From: Deferribacteres bacterium | Lineage (GTDB): Bacteria > Nitrospirota > Thermodesulfovibrionia > UBA6902 | NCBI GenBank assembly: GCA_013152795.1 | Contig: JAADFS010000300.1 | Span: forward strand, 1 to 13,305 | Direction of reading: 5' to 3' | Length of the DNA: 13,305 nt | Notes under the pieces: model-generated | What the model saw: the letters and a program-made list of their open reading frames with translations, nothing else | Told to the model about the DNA's origin: nothing | Database searches by the model: none | Translations under genes and position numbers: made by a program | Part shown: piece after piece, positions 1 through 7,831 of the stretch | Layout: each line of letters opens with the position of its first letter | Numbering within the stretch: position 1 is the stretch's first letter

Positions 1-1607
1 ACTCCGGCGAGTTCTTTCTCAAGGGCCTTCAGCTTTTCCTTCATCTCAGGCAGCCGGCTGTCCGCAGGGTCTTTCTCGTGGATGTCCTGTATGTCCCGGC
101 GCACATCCTTTATCCGGTTGGCTATCTCCATCTCCTTTTCCCATTTTTCGTTCAGCTCCTTCACGCGCGCCTGTGTCTCCTCCTTCTCCCTTGCAAGGGC
201 CTTCAGGCGTTCCTCGTGGTCAAAGCCTATCAGGGCCTCCCGCTCGAGTATCTTCATCTCCCTTTCGATCTGGCCGATCTGCCGCGTGGCCTGTTCAATT
301 GCCGGGGGTATGGTGTTCTGGCCTATGGCCACCCTCGCGCAGGATGTATCCAGCACGCTTACGGCCTTGTCAGGCAACTGCCTGGCCGTGAGGTAGCGGT
401 GTGAGAGGCGCACTGCATCAAGCAGGGCGTCATCCGTAATCATGACATTGTGGTGTTTCTCAAGAAACGGCGCTATGGCGCGCATCATGACCATGGCCTT
501 TTCTTCATCAGGCTCCTCGATCTGCACTACCTGGAACCGCCGGGCCAGGGCTGCATCCTTTTCAAAGTATTTCTTGTATTCCGACCACGTGGTCGCGGCT
601 ATGGTGCGCAGCTCGCCGCGCGCGAGCGCGGGTTTCAGCAGGTTGGCCGCATCGCCCGAGCCTGCGGCGCCTCCCGCGCCTATGAGTGTGTGGGCCTCAT
701 CGATAAACAGTATGATCGGCACAGGGGATGCCTTGACCTCTTCAATAACTGATTTGAGGCGGTTCTCGAATTCCCCCTTGATCCCTGCACCGGCCTGCAG
801 CAGGCCCAGGTCGAGGGTGTGAATCGCTACGTTCTTAAGGGGCGGAGGCACGTCCCCTTCCACTATCCTGAGCGCAAAACCCTCCACCACCGCAGTCTTG
901 CCGACACCGGCCTCGCCCGTGAGTATGGGGTTGTTCTGCCTGCGCCGTATGAGGATGTCCACCATCTGCCTTATCTCGAAGTCACGCCCGAGCACCGGGT
1001 CTATCTCGCCCTTGCGCGCCTTTTCAGTGAGATTGATCGTGTACTGGTCAAGGGCCTTTGTGCCTTTTGGAGCCATGCCCGGTGCCGCCTTCCCCGCAGC
1101 AGCAGGGGTGGCCGCTGCGGTCTCGCTGTCCTCGCGCGAGCCTGCAACTATATCGGGCAGGCTCTGCGACAGGGTCTCCACGGATATCTTCTTGAATTCG
1201 CCGGAGCTTGAGGCCAGCATCCGCGCCATTTCATCACTGCCCATAAGGGCCAGGATAATATGGCCCGAGCGTATCGCCGCCGACTGGAAGTCTATGGATG
1301 CAACGAGCCATGCATCCTCCACCATGCGCGGGATGCGGGGGGACAGGGCGGGTGTCCGGGCATTGCCCGTCTTGAACCCCTCCATGGCGCGCGTCAGGTC
1401 GTCCACCAGGCGGCTCTCGTTTATCTCAAAGTGCCTGAGTATCTTCTGCATATCCGTATCCGGCATCTCCAGAAGCTTCAGCAGGAAGTGTTCAACATCC
1501 ACCTCGTAATGGGTCTGCGACAGGCAGAGCCCGGCCGCCGACTCCAGGGCCTTGCGGCAGGTAGCGTTGAGTTTACCTATGAGTGACTTGATGTTTGATT
1601 TGGGCAT
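1..1607 (-). CDS. clpV: ClpV (TssH), AAA+ ATPase of the T6SS, C-terminal part beyond window
   Basis: ClpV is the hexameric AAA+ unfoldase that pulls apart contracted TssB/TssC sheath so its subunits can be reused. The frame reads 535 codons from ATG without a stop and runs off the left edge, so only the N-terminal part is present (family proteins are usually 850-900 aa). Residues 1-150 form the Clp N domain, followed by an Ala-rich linker at about 155-180. The first AAA+ module has Walker A GEAGVGKT at 231-238, pore loop GAGIKGEFENR at 273-283, Walker B ILFIDE at 299-304, sensor region TIAATTWSEY at 335-344 and arginine finger ALARRF at 353-358. From about 440 it is charged and helical, fitting the coiled-coil middle domain. 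The pore-loop form and 'LDLGLLQAGA' at 265-274 fit ClpV better than housekeeping ClpB. An AAGGAG ribosome site lies 6 nt before the ATG, and tssG ends 25 nt upstream. Confidence 0.96.
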   Translation of the reverse strand, partial: MPKSNIKSLIGKLNATCRKALESAAGLCLSQTHYEVDVEHFLLKLLEMPDTDMQKILRHFEINESRLVDDLTRAMEGFKTGNARTPALSPRIPRMVEDAWLVASIDFQSAAIRSGHIILALMGSDEMARMLASSSGEFKKISVETLSQSLPDIVAGSREDSETAAATPAAAGKAAPGMAPKGTKALDQYTINLTEKARKGEIDPVLGRDFEIRQMVDILIRRRQNNPILTGEAGVGKTAVVEGFALRIVEGDVPPPLKNVAIHTLDLGLLQAGAGIKGEFENRLKSVIEEVKASPVPIILFIDEAHTLIGAGGAAGSGDAANLLKPALARGELRTIAATTWSEYKKYFEKDAALARRFQVVQIEEPDEEKAMVMMRAIAPFLEKHHNVMITDDALLDAVRLSHRYLTARQLPDKAVSVLDTSCARVAIGQNTIPPAIEQATRQIGQIEREMKILEREALIGFDHEERLKALAREKEETQARVKELNEKWEKEMEIANRIKDVRRDIQDIHEKDPADSRLPEMKEKLKALEKELAG

Positions 1608-1632
1608 ATGCGTCTCCTTTTCTATAGTTTAT

Positions 1633-2652
1633 TCAAATATCCGTCTCCTGAAAGGTTGCATACGGATCGCGTTCGGGGACCACGCCGCTGCCACCCAGCC
1701 ACGTGGTCTCTCCCAGCAGGGGGTGTCCCTCGCCCAGTATGCAGGCCGGCACCTCGCCGCGCCTGAGAATTACGCGCACCTCGAATTCATATTCAATGCC
1801 TGCCATGTATTTCACCAGGGCAAAGACCGAGCGGAGCATCTCCCCGCCGGGCAGGAAGCGGATATATCTGTCGTACTCCATGGGTCCGAGGTTGACCCTG
1901 AACTTCGACTGGCATTCTCTCACATAACCGCCGCAGACCGTATCAATACCCAGGCGTGCGTTGGCCGTGCCTATGCGCGTCCGGTCCGCCGGGCTTAACG
2001 GGAGCAACCGCTCTATGAACTGCTCTATCTCCACGGGCACGCCCGTAAGGTATCCCACAGCCGCCTCCACCGCGCATGCAGACGGAACGCCCCTTGATAA
2101 AAGCCCGCTGCAGTAATACGGCAGTGACCTGTCCGGCAGGCCGATTGATTCAAGCAGGCCGGGTGTGCCCAGGCCGGTGAGGCTGAGGATGCAGGATGAA
2201 ATCCTGTCCTTTGCGCCCGGCAGATAATTTTCAGCAAGCCGGTATTTTTTCCACGCTAAGTAGAAAAGGGAGATAAGGCGGTGATGGAACATGTCGTAAA
2301 ATTCCTTCAGGCCGTGGTCTTTCTCCAGCATCCTCTCGACTACCTGTTCATTGTAACAGTGGGGCAATACACCGGAGGGGCCGACCAGTCCCATAAAGGT
2401 GACCTCCATGCCGACAGGCCCGCCGCCGTCATTGCGCTCTATTTTTGAAATCTCCGACGGGGGAAAGGCCAAGCCCGCTTTTGAGGAAAAGCGCACCGCC
2501 TCTTCACCGGGCACAAGCGTCCTGCCGAGAGGCTTTCCGCCTTCAGAGAGATTCTCGAGTATGCAGACAGCCCTGAAAAAGGCGAATCTGTAGAATTCCC
2601 TGAAAAGACGGTCTCTCAGAGAAGTATGCGTTTGCCGCTCCTCGGAGCCCAT
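1633..2652 (-). CDS. tssG: TssG, T6SS baseplate protein
   Basis: TssG is a baseplate wedge protein that works with TssE, TssF and TssK in the cytoplasm under the membrane complex and helps start sheath assembly. The 339-residue length is normal. The N-terminal region carries the family signature: FYRFAFFRAVCILE at 20-33, then 'VRFSSKAGLAFPPSEI' soon after. The middle has 'LTGLGTPGL', and a Gly/Leu-rich C-terminal half follows as in other TssG (VasB/ImpH) proteins. The ATG lies 37 nt inside the end of tssF in another frame. A GGGAGGTG ribosome site sits about 9 nt before it, which supports this start and suggests coupled translation of an equimolar or fixed-ratio TssF-TssG pair. clpV follows 25 nt after the stop. 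Confidence 0.95.
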   Translation of the reverse strand: MGSEERQTHTSLRDRLFREFYRFAFFRAVCILENLSEGGKPLGRTLVPGEEAVRFSSKAGLAFPPSEISKIERNDGGGPVGMEVTFMGLVGPSGVLPHCYNEQVVERMLEKDHGLKEFYDMFHHRLISLFYLAWKKYRLAENYLPGAKDRISSCILSLTGLGTPGLLESIGLPDRSLPYYCSGLLSRGVPSACAVEAAVGYLTGVPVEIEQFIERLLPLSPADRTRIGTANARLGIDTVCGGYVRECQSKFRVNLGPMEYDRYIRFLPGGEMLRSVFALVKYMAGIEYEFEVRVILRRGEVPACILGEGHPLLGETTWLGGSGVVPERDPYATFQETDI

Positions 2653-4424
2653 TCCTTAAGCACCTCCCGCTGTTGTATGGTCCTGGCGACCAGTTGTGAA
2701 AATGAATTTATCGAGACATACTGTCCCAGGAATCTCTCCAGCACGCTCGCAAACAGGTAGTATCCCGCGCCCACATATTTGTCTTCATCGAATTCAATGG
2801 TCACGCGCACCCCGCGGCAGAAGGAAGAGCCTACCCTTTTTGTGACATATTCCGACCGCAGGGAGACGATTCCGTTTATCTGCTGCCTCGTGGACGGTGA
2901 ATTGTCAAAATCATAAAGCCTGAGTATCTCTTTAAGCGCCTCTTCGCCTCCCTGGACAATGGAGAGATAATTCAGGGACAGATGCGATATGAGCCGCCAC
3001 TGCAGCGCACCCCTGGCTGACGGCCTCCTGGTGGCGGTCGGCTTTACGAGGCACTTTATCCATGAGACTGGCGCAGCGGCCTCCATTTCAAAGTCACCGT
3101 CCGGGTCGCCGAAGGGCAGGCGGGCTGGGATGTCCCGGTTGGTGCACGTGGTATGGATGGTCAATATCTCCGCATCAGGGTCAACGGTTTTATAGTTCAG
3201 GTCCGCAAATGAAAGGTAAATCTCCGTGCCCTCGTCACCCTTTATGCCCGATGCGACGCGGTGCATCAGCCAGTATGCCCCGCGGCCCTTGGCGTGGTCG
3301 TCATCCGCGTGATGGCGCAGGGAATAGAGCGGCTGGTACTCAACCGTGTTCTCAGGCGTGGCGGCGGATGACGCCAGTACCCGGTCTATGCTGTATATCT
3401 CGGTTGCAAGGCGCCTCCTCAGGTCGGGTATCACATGATACCTGGTCCGGCGGTGGTCGACCCGCAGGGGTTCGGCGATGCGCTTGAACAGATTGACCAC
3501 GGGCGTTGCATTCAGGCAGAATGTGTCTTTGTTTATTACAAGATTGGGCTTGGCGGTCCTGTTCAGGTATATCCTTATGTCGAGCACATCACCCTGAGGC
3601 GAGGTCTTTCTGATTTTATCCAGTCCCCCGAGATCGAAAAAGAGGAACTTCTCCGGAAAACAGAAGTATTCAAAAAGCAGCAGGTACCCGGGGAACGACC
3701 GAGAGGAGTACGGGAGAAGACTCTCGCCGGGCTCAAACCCCACGGGCATTATATCCGAAGGAGACAGGGTGATGACCCCGGGCCTTCCACTGCCGGATCT
3801 GACCTCGCATTCGATATGGCAGGCATTATTGAACAGGAGCTCATAGAGATGGAATACGTGCTGGTACGGCCCGTTAAGAAAGAAACGCAGGCTCTTCCAT
3901 GCAAGCTGTGAAAAGTTCATATTGTTGAAGGTCTTCAACCGGATCTCCACGGCCTGCCGCGCGTCTTTCACGGGCCTCTTGGGGTCCTGGAGCCCTGCGG
4001 AGGCCACCTCCACCGGCCAGATTGTTACAGGGTAACACGTGGTGAACTGGCACGGCGTACCGCCCACGGGTTTTGAATAGAGCATCGTATCTTTATCTAT
4101 CGTGTATCCGGTCTCGGGGATATTGGGCTTGATGGGCCCGAAATTCACAACCGACATGGAAGGTATGGGATTGTTGTAATGCGGATAGATGATATTCAGG
4201 AGGGATTCGGTTATCTCGGGGAAGTCATCATCGATCTTTTTATGTATCCGCCCGCTCAGGAATGCAAATGCCTCGATCAGGCGCTCTGTAAAGGGATCTT
4301 CGCATTTATCGGGCTCCAGAAGCAGCCTCCCGGCGATCTTGGGGTACTTCCTGGCGAATTCAGCCCCCATTTCCCGGATAAACGTGAGTTCCTGTTCATA
4401 GTAATTCAGTAATTGATCATCCAT
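2616..4424 (-). CDS. tssF: TssF, T6SS baseplate protein
   Basis: TssF is the largest wedge subunit of the T6SS baseplate; two copies per wedge bind one TssG. The 602-residue protein has the usual family length. The N-terminus is diagnostic: 'YYEQELTFIREMGAEFARKY' at about 8-27, then 'DPFTERLIEAFAFLSGRIHKK' and 'ITESLLNIIYPHYNNPIPSM' before residue 95. The C-terminal part has 'GVRVTIEFDEDKYVGAGYYL' and 'FLGQYVSINSFSQL', the receptor-binding-like end typical of TssF (VasA/ImpG). The ATG is the first residue of that conserved start. Its ribosome site is weak (CAGGCAG), unlike those of hcp, tssB and tssC. A 187-nt gap separates it from tssE upstream, so it may have its own transcription start or lower expression. 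It overlaps tssG by 37 nt. Confidence 0.96.
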   Translation of the reverse strand: MDDQLLNYYEQELTFIREMGAEFARKYPKIAGRLLLEPDKCEDPFTERLIEAFAFLSGRIHKKIDDDFPEITESLLNIIYPHYNNPIPSMSVVNFGPIKPNIPETGYTIDKDTMLYSKPVGGTPCQFTTCYPVTIWPVEVASAGLQDPKRPVKDARQAVEIRLKTFNNMNFSQLAWKSLRFFLNGPYQHVFHLYELLFNNACHIECEVRSGSGRPGVITLSPSDIMPVGFEPGESLLPYSSRSFPGYLLLFEYFCFPEKFLFFDLGGLDKIRKTSPQGDVLDIRIYLNRTAKPNLVINKDTFCLNATPVVNLFKRIAEPLRVDHRRTRYHVIPDLRRRLATEIYSIDRVLASSAATPENTVEYQPLYSLRHHADDDHAKGRGAYWLMHRVASGIKGDEGTEIYLSFADLNYKTVDPDAEILTIHTTCTNRDIPARLPFGDPDGDFEMEAAAPVSWIKCLVKPTATRRPSARGALQWRLISHLSLNYLSIVQGGEEALKEILRLYDFDNSPSTRQQINGIVSLRSEYVTKRVGSSFCRGVRVTIEFDEDKYVGAGYYLFASVLERFLGQYVSINSFSQLVARTIQQREVLKEWAPRSGKRILL

Positions 4425-4486
4425 TGGTCTGCCTGAAAAAACACCCCGTCTTTCCTTGCCTTACGCTTGCATAATTAACTGCCCGT

Positions 4487-4559
4487 GATTCGTGTCCGTC
4501 GTTCGTTGACCGTAAATGACAAACCCGCCTGAACTCCGCAACCCGTAACCCGCAACTCG
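4487..4559. repeat. degenerate 7-nt tandem repeats in the tssE-tssF gap
   Basis: The gap between tssE and tssF (4425-4611) holds no reading frame I believe in. Its centre is made of short, related units. On the plus strand, four consecutive heptamers AACTCCG, CAACCCG, TAACCCG and CAACTCG occupy 4532-4559. Before them, from about 4487, a looser series built on CGTNNNT-like units (for example TCGTGTC, CGTCGTT, CGTTGAC) continues the pattern. The function is unknown. It could be a remnant of replication slippage or a dispersed low-complexity element. A related, more irregular series lies before hcp at 5637-5668. I saw no convincing promoter in the gap. Confidence 0.5.
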
Positions 4560-4611
4560 CTTCTCATTTATGCAACATCAAGGGTTATCTCGAAGCTGCG
4601 GGCCGCCTGTT

Positions 4612-5088
4612 TTATTTTGAAATAAAGTACTGCCCCCGGTTTATGTCAAAGTAGGTATCAAAGGTAACCGGCTCGGTCACCGGATCTGCAACGAGCATGC
4701 CGCTTATCCTGAACCTTATATTCCGTTCGTTTTTATCCTCGGCCTCGATGCGGACGGTGACGTTTTTCAGCCTGCGCTCAAAACGCGATATGGTCTTTTC
4801 AATATCACCGCGCAACTGCTGTTTAACGGACGGGTTCCGCGGATTTTTGGCGGTGAAGTCGCGCAGGCCGTATACGAACAGGGAATTACCGACTTCCCTG
4901 TATTCAGGGGGAACAGGCAGTATGCTGCGTCTCGTGTTCAGGAGATTCTCCAGGTCCCTGACAACCGCGGCCTTGATCTGGCCGATAGTATATGACCGCT
5001 GCCGGACAGGCTCATGTGATACGCCCGGCTCGTTATCAATAAGCCTGTCCAGTACGGATGCCTGTATGCCCTGTTGGTCCGGGTTCAT
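4612..5088 (-). CDS. tssE: TssE, gp25-like baseplate protein
   Basis: TssE is the T6SS relative of phage T4 gp25; it links the baseplate wedges to the first sheath ring. The 158-residue protein starts with the TssE-type segment 'SVLDRLIDNEP' at 11-21. The family core is 'RDLENLLNTRR' at 44-54, where the acidic/Arg residues and NTRR are the recognised gp25/TssE signature. The gp25 fold fills about 40-150 and ends with 'EPVTFDTYFDI' at 139-149. The ATG is 12 nt after the hcp stop, with a modest GAGG ribosome site 4 nt upstream, so it is probably translated from the hcp message at a much lower level than Hcp. That difference fits the stoichiometry, since the baseplate needs few copies. Confidence 0.94.
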   Translation of the reverse strand: MNPDQQGIQASVLDRLIDNEPGVSHEPVRQRSYTIGQIKAAVVRDLENLLNTRRSILPVPPEYREVGNSLFVYGLRDFTAKNPRNPSVKQQLRGDIEKTISRFERRLKNVTVRIEAEDKNERNIRFRISGMLVADPVTEPVTFDTYFDINRGQYFISK

Positions 5089-5100
5089 CCAGCCTCAGGG

Positions 5101-5589
5101 TTATACCTTTTTGTTCTTTTCGAGGTCCCAGCCCGCCGGCACATTTCCGCCGCCGCTGCCGTCCGCACGCTTCTGCTTGATGTAGTTCCATTCGATCTTG
5201 CCGTAGTTGAATGAAACCGATTCAGTGGCCTCGCCGCCTCCGCCTCCGCCGACGGACACGGAGCTGATAATGCAGTTGCTCATTATGTATTCCATGTATT
5301 TGAGCTTGTCTCCACCGGCGCGGCACATCTCGAACCTCACCTCCTTGATATGCCTTCCCTCGGCGCAGGCCAGGGCCAGGAGCGGTGATGAGGAATCCAG
5401 TGTCTTGACAATGGAAAAGTCCTGAAAATCAGCCCTTGCAACCGTGCCCCCGCCGGATGTGCTTGCTGAACCGGATGCCATCTGCGATACTCCCCAGTTG
5501 TAGGAAAGGACCTCTATCCAGTCCTTGTGCTTGTCATCGGTGCTCTCACCTTTTATCCCGTCGATCTTCAAAAAATTATCTGCTGGCAT
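5101..5589 (-). CDS. hcp: Hcp, T6SS inner tube protein
   Basis: Hcp forms stacked hexameric rings that make the inner tube thrown out of the cell; it is secreted and can carry small effectors in its lumen. The 162-residue protein is normal in length and reads like Pseudomonas aeruginosa Hcp1. It has 'FLKIDGIKGES' at 6-16, 'WGVSQMASGSASTSGGG' at 32-48, 'DFSIVKTLDSSSPLL' at 57-71, and 'SSVSVGGGGGG' at 109-119, followed by strands ending 'GKIEWNYIKQK' at 130-140. There is no signal peptide and no C-terminal effector extension, so it is a plain structural Hcp. A long AGGAGGT ribosome site lies about 10-11 nt before the ATG, as expected for a highly made protein. The 159-nt gap upstream contains a promoter-like pair and an inverted repeat, so hcp may be boosted by its own transcription start. 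Confidence 0.96.
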   Translation of the reverse strand: MPADNFLKIDGIKGESTDDKHKDWIEVLSYNWGVSQMASGSASTSGGGTVARADFQDFSIVKTLDSSSPLLALACAEGRHIKEVRFEMCRAGGDKLKYMEYIMSNCIISSVSVGGGGGGEATESVSFNYGKIEWNYIKQKRADGSGGGNVPAGWDLEKNKKV

Positions 5590-5611
5590 AGCTTGTTTTA
5601 CCTCCTTTTTT

Positions 5612-5627
5612 AATTAACAGGTTAATT
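5612..5627. repeat. perfect 7-bp inverted repeat just before the hcp ribosome site
   Basis: AATTAAC, 2 nt (AG), then GTTAATT form a perfect dyad whose edge is only about 6 nt upstream of the hcp ribosome site (5600-5606). The 2-nt spacer makes it a poor RNA hairpin, so a DNA-binding dimer site is the better reading. It lies downstream of the promoter-like pair at 5679-5708, a position suited to repression. No regulator is encoded in the window, so the partner is unknown. Confidence 0.4.
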
Positions 5628-5636
5628 GCTTGCAGG

Positions 5637-5668
5637 CCGTTCAGCCGTTTATCCGTAATCCGTTACCG
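5637..5668. repeat. degenerate short tandem repeats in the tssC-hcp gap
   Basis: The plus strand reads CCG-terminated units of 6-8 nt, among them TTTATCCG, TAATCCG and TTACCG. On the transcribed strand this is a run of ACGGATT-like steps. It resembles the better ordered heptamers at 4532-4559 in the tssE-tssF gap. No function can be assigned. Confidence 0.35.
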
Positions 5669-5678
5669 GTTCTTTGTA

Positions 5679-5708
5679 ATACTTCACACCCCCGAGCATC
5701 TCCGTCAA
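5679..5708 (-). promoter_or_regulatory. possible sigma70-type promoter for hcp
   Basis: On the transcribed strand TTGACG (5703-5708, 5 of 6 to TTGACA) is followed after 18 nt by AAGTAT (5679-5684, only 3 of 6 to TATAAT). The position, about 90 nt before the hcp ATG and inside a 159-nt gap, is sensible for an extra start feeding hcp-tssE. The -10 box is poor, so this is a tentative call. Confidence 0.3.
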
Positions 5709-5748
5709 GGGACAGGGAATAAGTTTTTTAACAGAGACAGAGATCGTC

Positions 5749-7245
5749 TCACCCCTTGGCAGGCGGCGGAAGCTCTGAGACCAGCCTCAGCGAGATGGTC
5801 AGTTCATCCAGTTGATAATGGGGCTTGAGAAACGCAACCGCCCGGTAAGCGCCGGGTTTGCCGGGTATCTCGCTGACGTCCACCCTTGCCTCCCTCAGCG
5901 GGTATTTGGCCTTCATCTCCTGTCCGGCGTTGTCGTCCAGGAGCACGTAATTGCTGATCCACCTGTTGAGGAAATCCTCGGCGTTTTTCCGCGTCATGAA
6001 GCTTCCCACTTTATCCCTCATTATGGACTTCAGGTAGTGGGCGAACCTTGAGACCGCAAGTATATACTGCAACTGCGAAGACAGCCTTGCATTTGCGGTT
6101 GCGGAGGGTGTGTCATAGACCTTGGGCTTGTTGACTGTCTGCGTGCTGAAAAAGGCAGCGTAGTCCGTGCCCTTGCAGTGCACCAGGGGTATGAAGCCGA
6201 GGTCTGCGAGCTCTTTCTCCCTCCTGTCGGTGATTGCTATCTCCGTGGGGCACTTCAGGGCCACGTCCCCCTCGTCTGTTTTGAATGTGTGCACCGGCAG
6301 GCCCTCCACCAGGCCTCCGCCCTCGACGCCCCTGATCGCCGCGCACCAGTGGTACTTGGCGAATGCGTCCGTCAGCCGCGCCCCGAGGGCATATGCCGCG
6401 TTGCCCCACAGGTACTTATTGTGTTCAGTGCCTTCCACGTCTTCCTCGAAATCAAATGCCTCAACAGGCACATTCTCCTTGCCGTAGGGAAGCCTCATGA
6501 GGATATGGGGCAGGGCAAGCGCCACATACCTTGAGTCCTCGGACTCCCGGAAGGACTTCCACTTCGCATACTCCACGCTCTGGAATATCTTGGCCATGTC
6601 GCGCGGGGTGCCGAGTTCGGTAAAACTGTCCAGGTTGAACAGCTTGGGGGATGCCGCGGAGATAAACGGCGCGTGTGCGGCAGCGGCCACCTGCGATATC
6701 TTCTCCAGCAGCGACAGGTCCTGCGGATGGTTGCTGAATTCATAATCACCGATCAGCGCGCCGTAGGCTGAACCGCCGAACATGCCGAATTCTTCCTCGT
6801 ATATCTTCTTGAAAAGCGTGGACTGGTCGAACTCACTGGCCTTTTCCATGTCCTTGAGCAGGTCTTTCTTGGAGACATTCATCACCCTGAGTTTCAGGGT
6901 CTCACCCGTCTCGCTCTGCTGCACGAGGTAGTGCAGCCCCCTCCATGACGCCTCAAGTCTCTGAAAATCAGGATGATGCAGGACCTCGTTGAGCTGCCTG
7001 GATATCAACTGGTCGATCTGGCTGATCCTGGCGTTTATCATCGCCTCGGTGTCTTTCGAGACTGTGATGACGCCCTCCATGACCTGACTGACAAACTCAC
7101 CGATAACATCCTTCGCCCATTCCCTCTGGCTTTCCTCGCGGGCCATGCGGCCGTCTTCAATGATCCTGTCTAAGAGACTCTTTTCTTCCTTGACTTCTTC
7201 TGCCTGAGCAGATTCCGTTGCCGTCTGTTCTTCCTTATCAGCCAT
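5749..7245 (-). CDS. tssC: TssC (VipB), large sheath subunit
   Basis: TssC pairs with TssB to form the contractile sheath around the Hcp tube. The 498-residue protein has the expected length and family blocks: 'MINARISQIDQLISRQLNEV' near 69-88, then 'FQRLEASWRGLHYLV', 'FGMFGGSAYGALIGDYEF', 'AAHAPFISAASPKLF', and the C-terminal 'RWISNYVLLDD' and 'YQLDELTISLRLV'. After an acidic, probably disordered first 20 residues comes 'SLLDRIIEDGRMARE' at about 23-37. It corresponds in position and pattern to the N-terminal helix of TssC that ClpV grips after contraction, which fits the clpV gene here. The ATG is 18 nt after the tssB stop, with a strong AAAGGAGGTG ribosome site. The arrangement suits near-equal TssB:TssC output. 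Confidence 0.97.
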   Translation of the reverse strand: MADKEEQTATESAQAEEVKEEKSLLDRIIEDGRMAREESQREWAKDVIGEFVSQVMEGVITVSKDTEAMINARISQIDQLISRQLNEVLHHPDFQRLEASWRGLHYLVQQSETGETLKLRVMNVSKKDLLKDMEKASEFDQSTLFKKIYEEEFGMFGGSAYGALIGDYEFSNHPQDLSLLEKISQVAAAAHAPFISAASPKLFNLDSFTELGTPRDMAKIFQSVEYAKWKSFRESEDSRYVALALPHILMRLPYGKENVPVEAFDFEEDVEGTEHNKYLWGNAAYALGARLTDAFAKYHWCAAIRGVEGGGLVEGLPVHTFKTDEGDVALKCPTEIAITDRREKELADLGFIPLVHCKGTDYAAFFSTQTVNKPKVYDTPSATANARLSSQLQYILAVSRFAHYLKSIMRDKVGSFMTRKNAEDFLNRWISNYVLLDDNAGQEMKAKYPLREARVDVSEIPGKPGAYRAVAFLKPHYQLDELTISLRLVSELPPPAKG

Positions 7246-7263
7246 GTAGTCACCTCCTTTGTT

Positions 7264-7785
7264 TTAGTCTTCCTTTTTCTCTTCTTCTTTTTTAATCCCG
7301 GCCTCGTCGCCGAGTTTCTGCAGGGCATCGGTGTTTGACACGACTTCCTGCAGGAGTTCGTCAAGCTTGTCGTTGCCGTCCAGCTTACTGAGCAGCTCCG
7401 AGAGTTTCTTCCTTGCCTCAACGAGCTTGCGCACCGGGGTTATCTGCTCGGCCACGCGCTCGGGATGGAAATCATCCATTGACCTGAAACGCAGTTCCAC
7501 GGCTATCTTGGTGTCGTCATCCGCGATCTTGTTGTCCACCTTGAAGGCAAGCCTCGGTTTCATGCCTGCAAGCACCTTGTCGAAATTGTCACGGTCTATC
7601 TCGACGAACTTTCTGTCCTTGAGCTTTGGAAGCGGCTCGTCCGGATGGCCCGAGTAATCGCCGAGCACACCCACGACAAAGGGTATCTCCTTCATCTCGA
7701 TTGCGTCGCCTATTTCAACGTCATAGGTTATGTGAACCCTCGGAGACCTTACCCTGTCGAGTTTATGTTGCAGACTTTCAGCCAT
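7264..7785 (-). CDS. tssB: TssB (VipA), small sheath subunit
   Basis: TssB is the small sheath protein that intertwines with TssC. The 173-residue protein shows the family signature 'SPRVHITYDVEIGDA' at 14-28, 'KEIPFVVGVLGDYSG' at 32-46, and 'LAFKVDNKIADDDTKIAVEL' further on. The C-terminal third is helical and charged and ends in a Lys/Glu-rich tail (KKEEEKKED). In systems that contain TagJ, TssB is TagJ's partner, so its helices are the place to look for that contact. The ATG is preceded by a near-perfect AAGGAGG ribosome site. A 103-nt leader separates it from tssA and contains the palindrome and G-tract described separately, which could set sheath expression apart from the upstream genes. 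tssC follows at 18 nt. Confidence 0.97.
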   Translation of the reverse strand: MAESLQHKLDRVRSPRVHITYDVEIGDAIEMKEIPFVVGVLGDYSGHPDEPLPKLKDRKFVEIDRDNFDKVLAGMKPRLAFKVDNKIADDDTKIAVELRFRSMDDFHPERVAEQITPVRKLVEARKKLSELLSKLDGNDKLDELLQEVVSNTDALQKLGDEAGIKKEEEKKED

Positions 7786-7831
7786 TTTATCTCCTCCTTG
7801 TTATGGAATTTAAATGTTGCCTTAATCATGA

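Noticed and set aside
442..1509. Long plus-strand open frames opposite clpV (for example 442-822 and 898-1509).
   Set aside because: They are antisense to a continuous, motif-perfect ClpV frame, have no recognisable domain and are Ser/Arg-rich, as expected of shadows in GC-rich DNA.
4567..4611. Continuation of the tssE end in another frame (ending SFEITLDVA), considered as a frameshifted longer TssE or a gene remnant.
   Set aside because: The in-frame TssE already ends at the normal family length, and a dozen codons with no recognised match are within chance.
5207..5425. Plus-strand open frame with a poly-proline stretch opposite hcp.
   Set aside because: The prolines are the antisense reading of the Hcp glycine run; the Hcp frame is certain.
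5734..5750. GAGAC...GTCTC inverted repeat at the tssC stop, considered as a terminator.
   Set aside because: The stem is only 5 bp with a 7-nt loop, and the following RNA has an A run, not a U run.
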